Assembly: GCA_910591455.2 (NCBI GenBank)
Contig: OU342809.1
Span: 25,859,056-25,923,055, forward strand
Origin: Pholis gunnellus
Taxonomy: Eukaryota > Chordata > Actinopteri > Perciformes > Pholidae
Length of the DNA: 64,000 bases
Reading direction: 5' to 3'
Part shown: positions 1-33,400 of the stretch, one piece after another
How the letters are laid out: every line of letters begins with the position of its first letter
How positions within the stretch are numbered: the stretch's first letter is position 1
Program-made: the position numbers and the translations under genes
Notes under the pieces: model-generated
What the model was told of the DNA's origin: nothing
Databases searched by the model: none
What the model saw: only the letters and a program-made list of their open reading frames with translations

Positions 1-340
1 TTTGTATCGAGTCATCTATAGAGGTGATTTGAATAAAAACAATTCAAATGATAAAGTAAAAGATTGTATTTTTATTGATTAAAAAGAGCTTGTGTTAGGA
101 AGTTAAACAGGTCATATTTCTCTCTTTAATATCTCATTTATATTGATGTGAAAACATCTCCTTCAAACAACTGGATTTATTCAGGTTTCTCACTACAAAC
201 TACAGTTAACAAGTTTACATTTGAACACATCATGATAACGTTATCATTTACTTCCCCAATACTCCTCTTTAGAGCTTGAACGCACGATGCAAGTTAACAA
301 CCGTTAGCTGTTCAGCTCTGTGCTGTCGGCAGACGAGCCG
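1..340. repeat. Fragment of hAT-like element (same family as 1380-2376)
   Basis: The stretch around 130-230 (TGTGAAAACATCTCCTTC, then an ACTGGATTTATTCA block) matches the internal part of the copy at 1380-2376 (around 1757-1800). The remainder of the intron to 820 shows nothing specific. Ends and target duplications are not visible, as it is cut by the window edge. Confidence 0.55.
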
Positions 341-820
341 GTCACAGCGATGATGGTAATTAATTACAATATATAATAAGTGTCTGATTGAGTTAGTTGT
401 ACCAAATCTAGTTATTCCTCTATGCCTTATTTTGGACTTCTTTACTCACTAACAGGCGTGTGTGTGGCGTTAGCGTCTGTGCTGCTCTGTGCCGATGTCA
501 AACTAGCATGCGTGTAAATGTGACGCACAGAAATAAAAATGAGAAAAGAGAAACAGACCAGTTTTGGTCAGCAGCTGATCAGTCAATCTCCAGCTCTATT
601 TCCTATATCTTTTACCCATTCCTCCCCTTGTATGCACGTTTATTGAATAGTTATTCTGCTGAATGGGAACCAGATCCAACATTTTGTTAGCTGTCAAACC
701 CAACCATACTTCACATTATGTGTAAAACTACCACAGTAGCACAGAAGTGGTTTGACATTGAGAATCTGTCTTAATGAGAGACCGTGGTTGTAATAACGAG
801 TCACTGTAATGGACACAAAC

Positions 821-21606
<20,786 letters not shown>

Positions 21607-21609
<3 letters not shown>

Positions 21610-21648
21610 GGCGGCCACTCTGGGGTGGGCTTCCCCAAAGGTACTCAA
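21607..21648 (-). promoter_or_regulatory. ckap5: ckap5 5' UTR segment and start-codon context
   Basis: The first coding exon starts at a CAG acceptor (21651-21649) and has about 39 bases of 5' UTR before the ATG. The start is embedded in GCCGCCATGGG, an almost ideal Kozak site, which decides the start codon. No upstream ATG is seen in this exon. Confidence 0.85.
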
Positions 21649-22964
21649 CTGGAAAACAACAGAATTATTGAAATAAAATGACATTTGTTGTACTTCATCT
21701 GTGACTTGCTGCTGGGGGAATAAGTGAGCCATAAAATGTATCACAATCTTGGTGACACCAATTTCATCAGATACATTAGCTTATTAAAAAAAGCTGTTTT
21801 TTTGTGTCTCACTCACACATCTGCTCGGGATATCCAACAACATTAGGACTGCACAGAAGCTATTACACTCCAATAATTAGGACCGTAGTGGTGAGAGTCA
21901 ACTGGCCCTACAATTACTGCAATTTTCAAATTGCAAGGGGGGTGTCGCTTAATACAGATCATCCACATGTCAACTAAACAGACTCATAGAAATGTCTTCA
22001 GTTGCAATGTCACCTCCTGATATGCATTCACTTCCACTTGAAAGCATTAAAATGAAATGGTCTAAAGCACATTCAGGCTGGGCTATGGCTTCATATTACA
22101 TATTGATCCAAACCACTCTGGTAAACAGGCCAAAGACATCATCAACATCTTGGCAAAATACTGTCAGCTTGGAGCCAGTCCTACACATAAGCAATGCAAG
22201 CTTAGCAATTCTTTGTTTTAATACTGTAAGGGCATATTGAGCCGGCATCCGTAGACGTTCACAACAATGACTAATAATGTGTGACACAAACATAGCAGAC
22301 CTCTGGATGGAAAGAGCACCTAACCCTATTAAAATATTGCTAGTTTAATGTGCATATTAGAATGAACACAGGGGGTTGAGTAGGACGGGCATTTCAAAAC
22401 TAGACCATCAAATACAGCCAGTCATAATCAATTAGATTAGCAGCCGTTTGCAAACTGTGCTATCATCTAACTTTGCCAACCAAGTAACTGGTTGTCCCCA
22501 ACGCTATTCTCAGTTTGCTCAGACTAGGAGTGGTCCCCATATTATCTAGCTGTTTATACTACTAGCAAGTCATATGAGCGCCATTAACTAGCGAAGTTAG
22601 CAACGACTGTGATAGTTGCTACATTAGCACGTCACCCCGCTCATTCTGGATAACGCCTCTACAGCAAAAATACACGCAGCTCACATTGACGACCAGTATG
22701 TGGCTCGTTAGCGTATTTGGTGTAAATGTATTGGTCCAGCAGATGCTCATAGGGAGTATTGTTTTCTAGCGGTGGGTAGCCGCCGTTAGCTGCTTAGAAA
22801 CAAGGCTATGAGCTAGCGGTAACCTTCCACAAGCGCCAACACAGCCAGGCCTAACAACGCAGTTCACAGCGACAGCTGCTGAACACAACAGACTAGCATT
22901 CTAGCTCAGAGCAAAAGCCACGTTTCAACCAAAATAAGCAAATATCCGTACATCACTGACATAC

Positions 22965-23090
22965 CTGTGTAGGTCTCTAGAGGACAATGAGATGCTGGTC
23001 ATCCACTTAGATGATGGTGATAATGGTATCACTAGAGAGAAGCCCAGCCGATCTTTATAGTGCCACCCAGAAGACAAATCACTTCCGGTT
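22965..23090 (-). promoter_or_regulatory. ckap5: ckap5 non-coding first exon and promoter with ETS motif
   Basis: A clear donor (ACAG then GTATGTCAG) at 22965 marks the 3' end of a likely untranslated first exon. About 115 bases upstream lies ACCGGAAGTGA (minus strand, 23080-23090), a textbook ETS/GABP site typical of housekeeping promoters without TATA. The start of transcription is not defined by the sequence and is inferred to lie between these marks, near 23.04 kb. The exon is assigned to ckap5 by strand, position and the good donor. Confidence 0.6.
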
Positions 23091-24181
23091 CTAAATAAAA
23101 ATGACAGACAACGTTTTTTCCTCAATAGAGTACCTAATTAATTGACCTATATTGTGCAGTAGTAAACGCCTTAAGTAAATCAAAATAGCAGACAAGAGTT
23201 TCATTTGATCATGTCTTTCAGTGCAACTGAGACATTTTACACTCTTATATTAAATACAAATGAACACCAATTTCCGGTCCAGTCACTGCTGCCTGTGTCC
23301 AACTTGTTGCCGTTTTTTTGAAACGCCTTCACGGGCGGAGAGACAGAAGAGGTGCGGAGACAGGGACACCACCCTGACGGACTAACGCTACATCCTCTTT
23401 TATTTTATCCTTAATCCAGATTTAGTCACTGCATGAAGAATAAAACACAGAATAGGAAACCCCTGTACACCCCACATAATGCTGGATTCACGTTTTACAC
23501 AGTTTAGTCATTAGCGGCTTTGTTATTCGTCACTGGACAACGCCATTGATTGGTTGCATTTGAATTACTGCCCGCCCCCAAGGTATGACATCTCTTTGCT
23601 GATTGGACCATCACGCGTCCTTATCCTTGGTAAACATTTGATTGGCAGCTCTGGAATTAAGCCCTTTCTGTAACTACGAAAATCTCTCCATCATTTGTTA
23701 ATTTCATGCATTGCCTTTGCATTGACATCATTTGTGAGCAATATGCAATACATATAGAAGCAATTTAGCACTTGGGCATTTAGCACTCTAATCTTCCGTG
23801 TTGTCAATGTTGAATGTCACTTACTGTATGTGTTATGATGGTTTTATGTTGTTTCTGTGATGTTTTTTTTATTTAAAGCAACGGACTGTAGCACGTGACT
23901 AAAGTAGAGTGGTAAGCATGCAGGAGAACAGCACTAAAAGGGAGAGTGTGTCCTACTGTTAGTGGGGATTGAACTCCATGTTGAGCGGGCATTTCCTGCG
24001 AAACAGAATCAAGTATGGGTTTGTTTCAAAGACAAGTACTGCAATACTTAGGAAAGACACAAAATCTTGCAAACAAACCTAAATCACTTTGAGAGGAATC
24101 ACTTGGTGATGCAATTACCGTTACTTTAATCCTCTCTGAAGTCCAGGAAAAACACAACTAGACTAAATATTGAGTATAAGG
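23091..24181. promoter_or_regulatory. Spacer upstream of ckap5 with clustered inverted CCAAT boxes
   Basis: No coding sequence is seen. Three ATTGG motifs (inverted CCAAT, NF-Y type) fall within about 100 bases near 23552, 23602 and 23641. A second TTTCCGG motif lies near 23271. This is compatible with a regulatory region shared by the two divergent genes, but that is inference. Confidence 0.35.
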
Positions 24182-26810
24182 CAGTGGCGGCTGGTGGAAC
24201 AGGTTCTAGGTAGGGCTGTGCCACATCCAATCAATTTCAGCAAACATCCCAGTATGATTTGATGCAAAAAAATGAAGGTATCAAACACACATTACTACTT
24301 TGCAGTTAAATATTTAACATTTATTCCAACACGAAAAAAAGCAGTAAATAACACTTTGACAAACACGTCAGGACATCTTATTTTTGTCAACCTCACAGGC
24401 AATTCAGTATAATATAATAACATATATATCATATAATATATAGTATAATATAAAACACGCACACACACGTATATATAGAACATGTTCATTGAGATGCCCC
24501 TATGGACCTTTTTTGTTGGGGAAACCAATAGGGAGGTAAGATCAGGAGAAGTAAACATGAAGTGCAATTAGGAACTAGAAAATTCCGCTGGAAATTTTGA
24601 CAGCGTGGCTGCTACTGCCCGAAGACGTCGCAATATGCACACGCCAATGTTACCGGTAGTATCATTGAGGTTCGATTGAGATATCTCTTCTCTCATTTCT
24701 GAATTTTAGATTCATACTCTTGGATTGAATCTTGTATTTGTGGGGCTTTTATTTTGAAAGGGTGGGACTGGGTGGGTGAGAGAGGGGGAGACAGAATCAT
24801 AATGTTTGACACACACACACACACACACACACAGGTTATTAAATGACAGGCTCTTGTGTGTGTGTGAGAGAGAGAGACAGACAGAGAGAGCGAGACAGAG
24901 AGACAGACAGAGAGAGAGAGAGGAGGTCTAACAATGCCTTTGACTGAATATCTCCAAGTCATGTGTGTGTGAGTAGAGAGAGACAGAGAGAGCGAGACAG
25001 ACAGACAGACATACAGAGAGACAGACAGACAGAGAGAGAGGAGGTCTAACAATGCCTTTGACTGAATATCTCCAAGTCATGTGTGTGTGAGTAGAGAGAG
25101 ACAGAGAGAGCGAGACAGACAGACAGACATACAGAGAGACAGACAGACAGAGAGAGAGGAGGTCTAACAATGCCTTTGACTGAATATCTCCAAGTCATGT
25201 GTGTGTGAGTAGAGAGACAGACAGAGAGAGTGTGTGTGTGTAACTGGTTGCATTGGTGAGGACGCACCTGGCATTAGAGGCAGACTGATTAAGAAACATT
25301 ACAGTAAACAGTGATTTTGAACAAAACTCCTGCCTCCTTTTAACAAAAAGCAGGAGTCTGAGTGCCAAAATATGGGTTTCATGAGAAAGATAAGACTCTG
25401 CCGAACGCGTTGATGTGTGTACATTTTTGTGGTGTTAAAAATCTGAGCTCCAGAGCAATATACAAAACTGGTACCGTCTGCTTTCTTTGAGAAATTAGTG
25501 GTGACATTTAACATGGAGTCTAATGGAACAGTTGGTTGGAGTTCATGTCGCTCTGCGGCTCTTTGAGCCAAATGTGTAAGTCTGTTGGATCCATAGACAT
25601 CTGCGTGCGACAGCATATTTCCAAGCTTTTTGACCAAAAATGGTGTATAAAGAGTAAAAATTGTGGGAGCTGGAGCAATTTGTTTGGAAAAATCACAGAA
25701 TATTTTCCTGCTCCGCTCCACTCTGACCGCTATGCTCTCTAGCGCTGAACATTCCGTGCAATACACACCCATTATAAAATCTGAAATGGACCCAAAATTT
25801 TCCTCAAACTTAATCTGTGATTTTATGAAAACTGTGCTAGCTATCAAAATGTCCATTTGGCTCAATAAAGTGCAGTGTTTTGTCTAAGTTTTAAACTTTG
25901 AATGATTTTTCTACGTTAATGTATGGCTAGTCAATATGGGCCCAAAGTTAAGTGTTTTTTCTAGCTCTCTTCACGCTGAAACCCCATTCAAGTGAATGGA
26001 GAAATTTTGCTCAGTTTACAGCTGGGCGAATCTCTAGAAAATACATAGCACACGATTCCCAATCAGGCCGCACGTTTTGATGATTTTTTTGTGCAGGTGT
26101 TGGCAACGCTGTGTGAGAAGCGCTGCAAACTTTCTGGCGAATAAAGATTATTATTAAGCCTGATGGATCTGTCCCCGTTGTTTAAAAAAGCTATATAAGT
26201 TATTAGCATGACTGCATCCAGGTCCAGGGTTAGGTAAAGTTGGAAAGATATTCAAAGATTCGGACTTCCCGGTTCATTAAATCGTTACTTTCTGGTGTAC
26301 CAGCTACTAGAGAAGCTTCGCATGTTCTGCTTCCCTTTCCCGCTAGTCTGCTGTCTGATTGTGAGGTCAGGCTGATCTGGGATCAGCTCTTTAACTGCAG
26401 TTTCTCCCCAAAGTTCTCCTCTCCAAACGGGTCTTGGAGTAGTAATGCTCGCGCTCGCCTTTAGAGACTAGTCCCGACGAGGACGCGCAGTTTGGGGCGA
26501 ACATTTCTGTATTTGAGGACGTTGATTTGCTAAATTGTACATTTATATCGTTAATCATCAATTGGCTAGACTGCTTCATAGACCCGCCTCCTGTGGGCGA
26601 TTTTTCCAGCGCCCTGTCGCTGCTGAGACATGCAGACAGGCGGAGAGGACGTGCAGGAAAAGCATATATTTTGCGCAGATATCACATTTTACACATATTA
26701 CTGGGTGCATTCTATATTTCAAAAAGACAAATAATGACAATTTGTATAATTTATTTTTATTTGTTGTGGCTCAAGGGGGGGCGGTGCCCTCTATTGGCCA
26801 GCCGCCACTG
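24182..26810. mobile_element. hAT-like element with CAGTGGCGGCTGG ends
   Basis: The ends are CAGTGGCGGCTGG (24182) and CCAGCCGCCACTG (ending 26810), perfect 13-bp inverted repeats. The flanking octamers GTATAAGG and GTATATGA share 6 of 8 bases, consistent with an old hAT insertion. The 2.6-kb interior holds a CA tract and a 118-bp tandem repeat. I could not recognise a transposase frame. It fills most of the spacer between ckap5 and cstpp1. Confidence 0.72.
24857..25235. repeat. Minisatellite, 118-bp unit, about three copies
   Basis: The word GAGGTCTAACAATGCCTTTG recurs at 24923, 25041 and 25159, exactly 118 bases apart. Each unit also contains GTGTGTGTGAGTAGAGAG and a GACAGACA/GAGAGA purine tract. 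It lies inside the hAT-like element. Confidence 0.93.
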
Positions 26811-27447
26811 GTATATGAGACTATTGGATACAACATAGGCTGTATAAAACGCAAGTCATCGAGTATTAACCATAGAAACACAAGCTTAAGAAGACAAATA
26901 ACCAGAAACGGTTTATTGCCAAGTATGATGACACAAACGAGCAATTTGACTAGTATAAAGATACAACTAAAAATGAATAGAATATGAAAAGCAGTAACCG
27001 GATGTTGGGACTTCCTTGTACAGCAAAGGTTCAATTAAAACTGTAAAACGGCTCACAGCTAATAGTGCTAAAAGCGCTAAAAGTGCAAACAACGGCGATG
27101 GATAATATAGCTAGTAATAATAATAAAAATACTGCTAGTATAAATAATAATGATGACGATTATTATTATTATTATTATTATGTCGAAAATAGCAATGGAA
27201 CCTTTGTGTGCTATGTTGTTTGGGGGCATTTAACTAATGTAACTCACAACATCCTGCTGTTTCCATGGATGCCCCAGCCCACCATATTAGGGTCACATCC
27301 ATGCTACGGATGCTTGGTGCTATGATGGCGCTATGATGGATGCTACAGAGGTCGCATTGCTTTTAACTGTGTACATAGCTAACTAGATAGTTCGCTACAT
27401 TTACCTCAAGTTTATTAATGTTCATTTCAACGTCCTTTCCTGAAAGA
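26811..27447 (+). other. cstpp1 upstream region
   Basis: No coding sequence precedes the first cstpp1 exon here. There is an AAT/ATT-rich stretch near 27110-27180, including (ATT)n at 27160-27180. The promoter of cstpp1 is inferred to lie here or further left, but no TATA box or strong motif is evident. Confidence 0.4.
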
Positions 27448-30400
27448 ATGACCAGAATGAACCGCTTTAATTCCACCGTCCCAGATGACGAGTACCTCGG
27501 TAGGATGTCTGTTAGCTTTGCAGTGCTAACAGCTGATCTCTTTAGCTGTATACTTGTATACTTTGCAGTCGTGAGCTATCTAATCATCGCTGTGTGTCTG
27601 CTTCCTCTCAGCGGACAGTAACGTGTTGTTCTACCTGAGCGATGCAGTGACCCAGCTGCTGGAACACAAAGAGGAGTACACCCAGTTTGGGGTGATCCGC
27701 TACTTTGCTGAATAGTATGTCACACTCATCACACAGTTAGTCTGATAGTTCCCTAGTTCCTCTGACCTGGGCAAGAGTTTGGACTGATGTAGGGTTTGGG
27801 AGGGCAAATCTCCTCAAAGATAATATTGGAAAATTACAGAATATAAGGAAACTGGAATTCACTACAATTTGCAAACTTCCTCAGTACCGTTTATCTATTA
27901 GGTGTACAGTATAGTCACAATCATTCAATTGCCATTGTAGTTGCTGGTTTCTTTTGTAGGAAATGTATACTAAGCCAGTGTTATAATATGATAATTTGTT
28001 TAATTAATAATATACATTTGTACATTAAAACACTCTAAATGTGATGCATACTCGTCTTTCACGCTTTTTTGCTTTCATGCATAGTATGTAAGAAATGTAA
28101 TCTAAACGGTGAGAAGCCTACTGAACTAGATCACATTTTGTTTTACAAGCGAGACTGTCATCCGAGCATAGAGTGGGTGGAATAAACACAATTTAGTGCG
28201 TCTTGTGTTTCATTTTGATCTAACTGATTACATGTATGTTGAGGTGGACTTCTTCCTGTTTGTTTTAATTCCTCTGTGTGTGTGCGTGTGTGTGCGTGTG
28301 TGTAGTTTCAGCAGTGTAAAGAACAGTAACCACGTCCTCTTCAGAGAATATAACTACATCAGGGCCACTCCCCATAACAGAGCCTCCTTCATCAGAGTCT
28401 TCTGGAGATGCTACAGACAGATCGGCAAGAGCGGAGGTGAGTGAGAGCCAGAAATCATTAGAATGGACACTTTTTCTGTTGTGATTATAGATTGATTGTT
28501 ATAGTCATCAATAATTGCCCCATTCTCTATATAAGGCTACGTTTATGTTATTACATCAGAAAGTATTAAAGTATGAATAATTCATTGACGTGTAAAACCC
28601 ACTAGACCTGACTTGGTTGGTTTGACTGTCTTTAACACCGAAGTGAATGCATCACTGTTGTCTGTTCTGTAACTACATTGAGTTGTATTCCAGACTCGCT
28701 GTCCGTGCTGGAGTACAGGTCGCTGCTGCAGTTATTGTGTCCAGACTTCCCTTTGGCGATGGTGCAGAGAGCAGCCAGGTCAGTTAGACAACACCTACAC
28801 ATTTTATTATTTCTTTGTACTGTTGTTCACTGATCCAAAGAGGTCACACCTTTTGTTTGTTTGGTTACCGCAACACTAATGTTGCATGCTGTGAAAATGT
28901 GCCCTTTTCAGTTTACTCTAACAATTAGTATGAGGTACATGCGGTAGAGTAAAAAGGATGGCCACTAAATTAGTATTAAAGTACAGTGTAGTCATTATTT
29001 TGTAGTTACACTAAACAAAAATATAAATGGAATATTTCAGTATCTGTTTAACTGAAAGATCTAAGACCTTTTCTATACCCGCAAAAGGCTTATTTCTCTC
29101 ACATTTTGTGCACAAATCTGTGTTGCTGATTTGTACACAGGTGTCACTTGGGCTGGTCCCAATAAAAGGCCACTGTAACATATGCAGTTGTATCTTAATA
29201 AAAGATTTATTAGGCTCTGAGCTATGGATTTGACATGACTGGGGCTACAGAAATGCATCTTTTAGTCACATCCGTCTTTTATTGTGTTTCTATTTTTCTT
29301 TAGTGTATATTGTGTATACTGCACATGCGAATGCTCTATGTTACAACAGACCTAACAAGAAAATATAATGCAATCAGTCATTGGGTGCAGAACCTTCTCT
29401 ACTATGTTGCATACTGACATGTTACTGGGATAGTCGGGTCCCTTAATGACCAGTTCACCCCTGGACTCATCTGGTATAAACGCTTGTTATCTGCTTTTCT
29501 TTTCTTGTCCTGTAGAATTGTGCTGATGGACGATACCATAGACTGTCTGATGTCTTTTTCTGATTTCCTTTATGCCCTCCAGCTGCAGTTCTACTACCCA
29601 GGTACAATAAAAGCTCTGTTCAGTATGTCCAGGCTTATACACTCAGTTCACTCAGTTTGGCTGTAACCTTTACTAACGTGGGTGTGTTAAAGGGACAGTT
29701 CACCCCAAAATGAAAAACTACATATTTCGCCTCCTACCTGTAGTGCTATTTATCTAGATAGGTTTGGTGTGAGATGCCAAGTGTTGGAGATATCATCCAT
29801 AGAGACGTCTCCCTGCTCTCCAATGTCCAACAGAGTCTCCATCTCTCTCCAACCGTGCACTATAGTTCCTACATGAAACTGCTCACAAGGTCTGAGGATT
29901 ATCTTGAGTAACCGGGTTATGATTTCTAGAAAGTGACATCACTGTTGAGTTTGTAAATGTACTTTTTTGGTACTTTGAAGACCACCAGCCGAGCGAGTGC
30001 CAACTAGTCACATTATATCGGAGAGAAGGGAGACATCTCTATGGACGATATCTCCAACACTTGGCGTCTCACACCGAAGCCATGGCTGTACCCCCCGTTT
30101 AGGTCACTGAGGTCCTAACTTTTGCAAAGATGTTGTACAACGCCACGATTAGCGACCTACGTATCTCATCGCCTTCATTGTTTGTGTGTGTGTGAGGGAA
30201 GGGGGGACGTGGTGAAGTGGATGATCTTGTTGTTACTTTAAAATCTTTACTCAACACGTTGGTTCTTTGATTATATCAACAACTTGAGGTTTACCTAGAG
30301 GACTGCTTGTAGTCCAATGCCATTCAGTAGCGCTGCGTTGAACAGTGGCCAGTGATTTCTGCTCGTCAGTTTCACTTCCAGCCCGTATAGCCTACATGTG

Positions 30401-33400
30401 TTTAAAGCCTTCACTGAGACAGATGAAAATGTCAGTCAAAGCTCAGCTTTGGGGAGGGCAGAGGTAAACAAAAAAACCATCTAGATTGATAAATAGTGCT
30501 ATTTATCAATCTAGATCGTTTTTTTTCAGGTAAGAGGAAACATATGTATTTTTTATTTTGGGGGGAACTGTCCCTTTAATGATTTGCATTTGTTTAAATT
30601 CTTACTCGATAGAATCTTTGCATTTTATACTCTATAGTAAGAGGTATGTTATACAAATGTTTCATATTTTCATTATGGATTGATTGTTGTTCAGTCCATT
30701 ATGGGGTAAAACTGTCTGACAAAGAGAAAACTCATGCACACTGGAAGGATTTCTAAGTTCAGATATCTGATATGAAAATACTAAAAGCTACCTATTATCT
30801 ACCGTTAGTGTGTGAGGAATCATCTTATTAGAAGTGAGCCATATAGAGTCATATCAAATGTATATCTGATATTGAATTTATGATGTGTGCAGTGTTAACA
30901 GTCTAATCCCATTTCCATACAAAAACTGAATAAAACAGTATTTAATCCCCCGTGTCTGTAGAGTTCCTGGACAGCGTGCTGGTGATCTACCAGGATCTGT
31001 TAGCAGGGAAGAGTCCTAACACCGTCATCGTCCCCACATCCACCTCCACCGAGCAGCTCCCTTCTGTGGCTGCAGAGGAGAACGACAAGGAGAAGCAGCT
31101 GCAGGACGGAGTGGAACCGTCCACTCTGGCTCAGTGTATTGATGCCCTCTGTGACCGGTTCAAACGCAGGTAAAACATACTTACACATTCCAGTCCTCAC
31201 TCTTTGGGACCAGACATCTTGCAGAACACACTTTGATATTATAGTGTACATATTATTTACAAGAAAAGACATGTTCAGAGAGGTTACCTTTCCATTTCGA
31301 ACAGGTCAGTGTCCTTGCTTCCCATTGGCTGTTGAGCATTCAGGTTGAACCATTTCTGTAACACTTCTAAACATATTATGAAAGGACCTGTACTGCAGTT
31401 TGACTAGTATTTGTTTTCATCAAAATAGTTTAAGCATGATTAAAATAAAATAAGACAACATTTAGTTAAAGTTTAAAATTAGATTAGATACACCTTATAT
31501 TTGTAGATTTATATTATATTTATTTAAAACAAGAACTATTTGTGCATGCATCAGATATATATTTGTGAATTAGATGTTTTGTGTGGATTTTGTTTACATT
31601 TACACATTTGAAATTCCTTCTTCACAAGTCATAATTAGGCTTTTTTATTTCTGACTGAGACCTGGCAACAGAATATGGAATGCATCCATTTCAATGAACT
31701 CTGCCCTGTGGGCTGTTCTTATGTTGGGACGTTTGACAGGAGGTCTCACCGTGCTCTGGAAGCATCAGTTTTCCTGCCAACTGGGGAGCACAGAACATTA
31801 TTCTACTTTTGAACTACAGAGTTCACAGACTTTCTGACCTCTATTATCAAGCTAGATAAAGTGCTACTGGTTGGTGATTTTAATCTGCATATCAATGATG
31901 CCACAGATTGTACAGCCACTGAGTTTCTTAATATTACTGAATCTTTTAATTTCACGCAACATGTCTCTGGTGCCACTCACAGCGGTGGTCACACCTTGGA
32001 CCTTGTGTTCTCTCTGGGTCTTGATCATACCCGTTGTGAGGATACTGATCAGTGACCATGAATGTATTTTCTTTGATCTTTCTGTAAATGCTGACTTTGT
32101 GTGTCTGAAACGAACATTCCCCTCCCGCATTATGACTCAGAGGACAGCTGATCAGTTCTCAATGCACTTCTGCTGTGATAGTAACACAAATCACAATGAT
32201 GTGGAACTCTTAATACAGTCTTTTAATGAACATTGCACCACATTGCTGGATAAAGTGGCACCTCTTAAGGAAAGGACCAGGGCTGCCTACAACACTTCTG
32301 TCTGGATGACAGACGCTGTCTGCAGCCTGAGACGGAAGTGTCACAGGACAGAAGTGCATCACTCATATCTCAAAGACCTCAGAGTTTCTTTTAATGTTGT
32401 AGTAAAGGAAGCTAGAACTGCTTATTTTGCCAACATAATTTCTTCTTCAAAGAGAAATCCCAAGATTTAGTTTGACACAATTAAGAGAATTGTTTCACCG
32501 TCTGTCTCTACATTACCATGCTCTTCTGTTGACGATTGGAACAAGTTCCTTACCTATTTTATTGATAAGGTAATAGCTATTAGGTCTGGTATTCAGCCTG
32601 GGATTTGTTCATCTACCTGTAGCTCCTCTCAATCTCCTGCTGTTCTGGACTCTTCCCAGCCTATCAGCCTTCAAGACCTGATGGACTTAATTAACAAAAC
32701 AAAGCCATCATCTTGTCCCTTGGATGTTACACCATCCTCTCTGTTCCAGAAGGTTCTGCCAATTATTGGCCCTGCTGTAACATCTATTGTTAATTCCTCA
32801 TTCTCTACAGGAATTGTTCCCTCCTACTTTAAGCATGCCACTATCCAGCCTATATTAAAGAAACCCCACTTGGATCCGGCATTGCCCATGAACTACAGGC
32901 CCATATCAAAACTTCTTTCCTGTCCAAAATCTTAAAGAAAGTGGTGGCCAACCAACTTACTGCTGCACTGGAGAGGCACAACATGTATGACAAATTCCAG
33001 TCTGGGTTTCGTAAGCAACACTCTACTTAAACTGCTCTCCTGAGGGTTTCAAATGACATTCTCATGTCCTCTGATGCAGGTGACTGCTCTGTGTTCGTAC
33101 TTCTGGACCTCAGTTCTGCATTCGACACTGTAGACCATAACATCTTGATTAATAAGAGGCTACGTGATTGGGTGGGCATAACTGGCATAGCGTTAGACTG
33201 GTTTACATCTTACCTCGCTGACAGAAGTTTTAATGTCTCTGTGGGTGATTTTGTGTCTGTCACCTCTCCATTGTCTTGTGGTGTACCGCAGGGCTCGGTT
33301 CTGGGGCCTCTGTTATTTTCCCTATATTTGTTACCTTTGGGACCGATTATAAAAAGTTACAATGTTGCCTATCCTTTATATGCAGATGACATACAACTCC

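Noticed and set aside
24693..25267. Ser/Leu/Cys-rich frames with repeated blocks
   Set aside because: They arise from the 118-bp minisatellite and its purine tracts; the repeated protein block simply mirrors the DNA unit.
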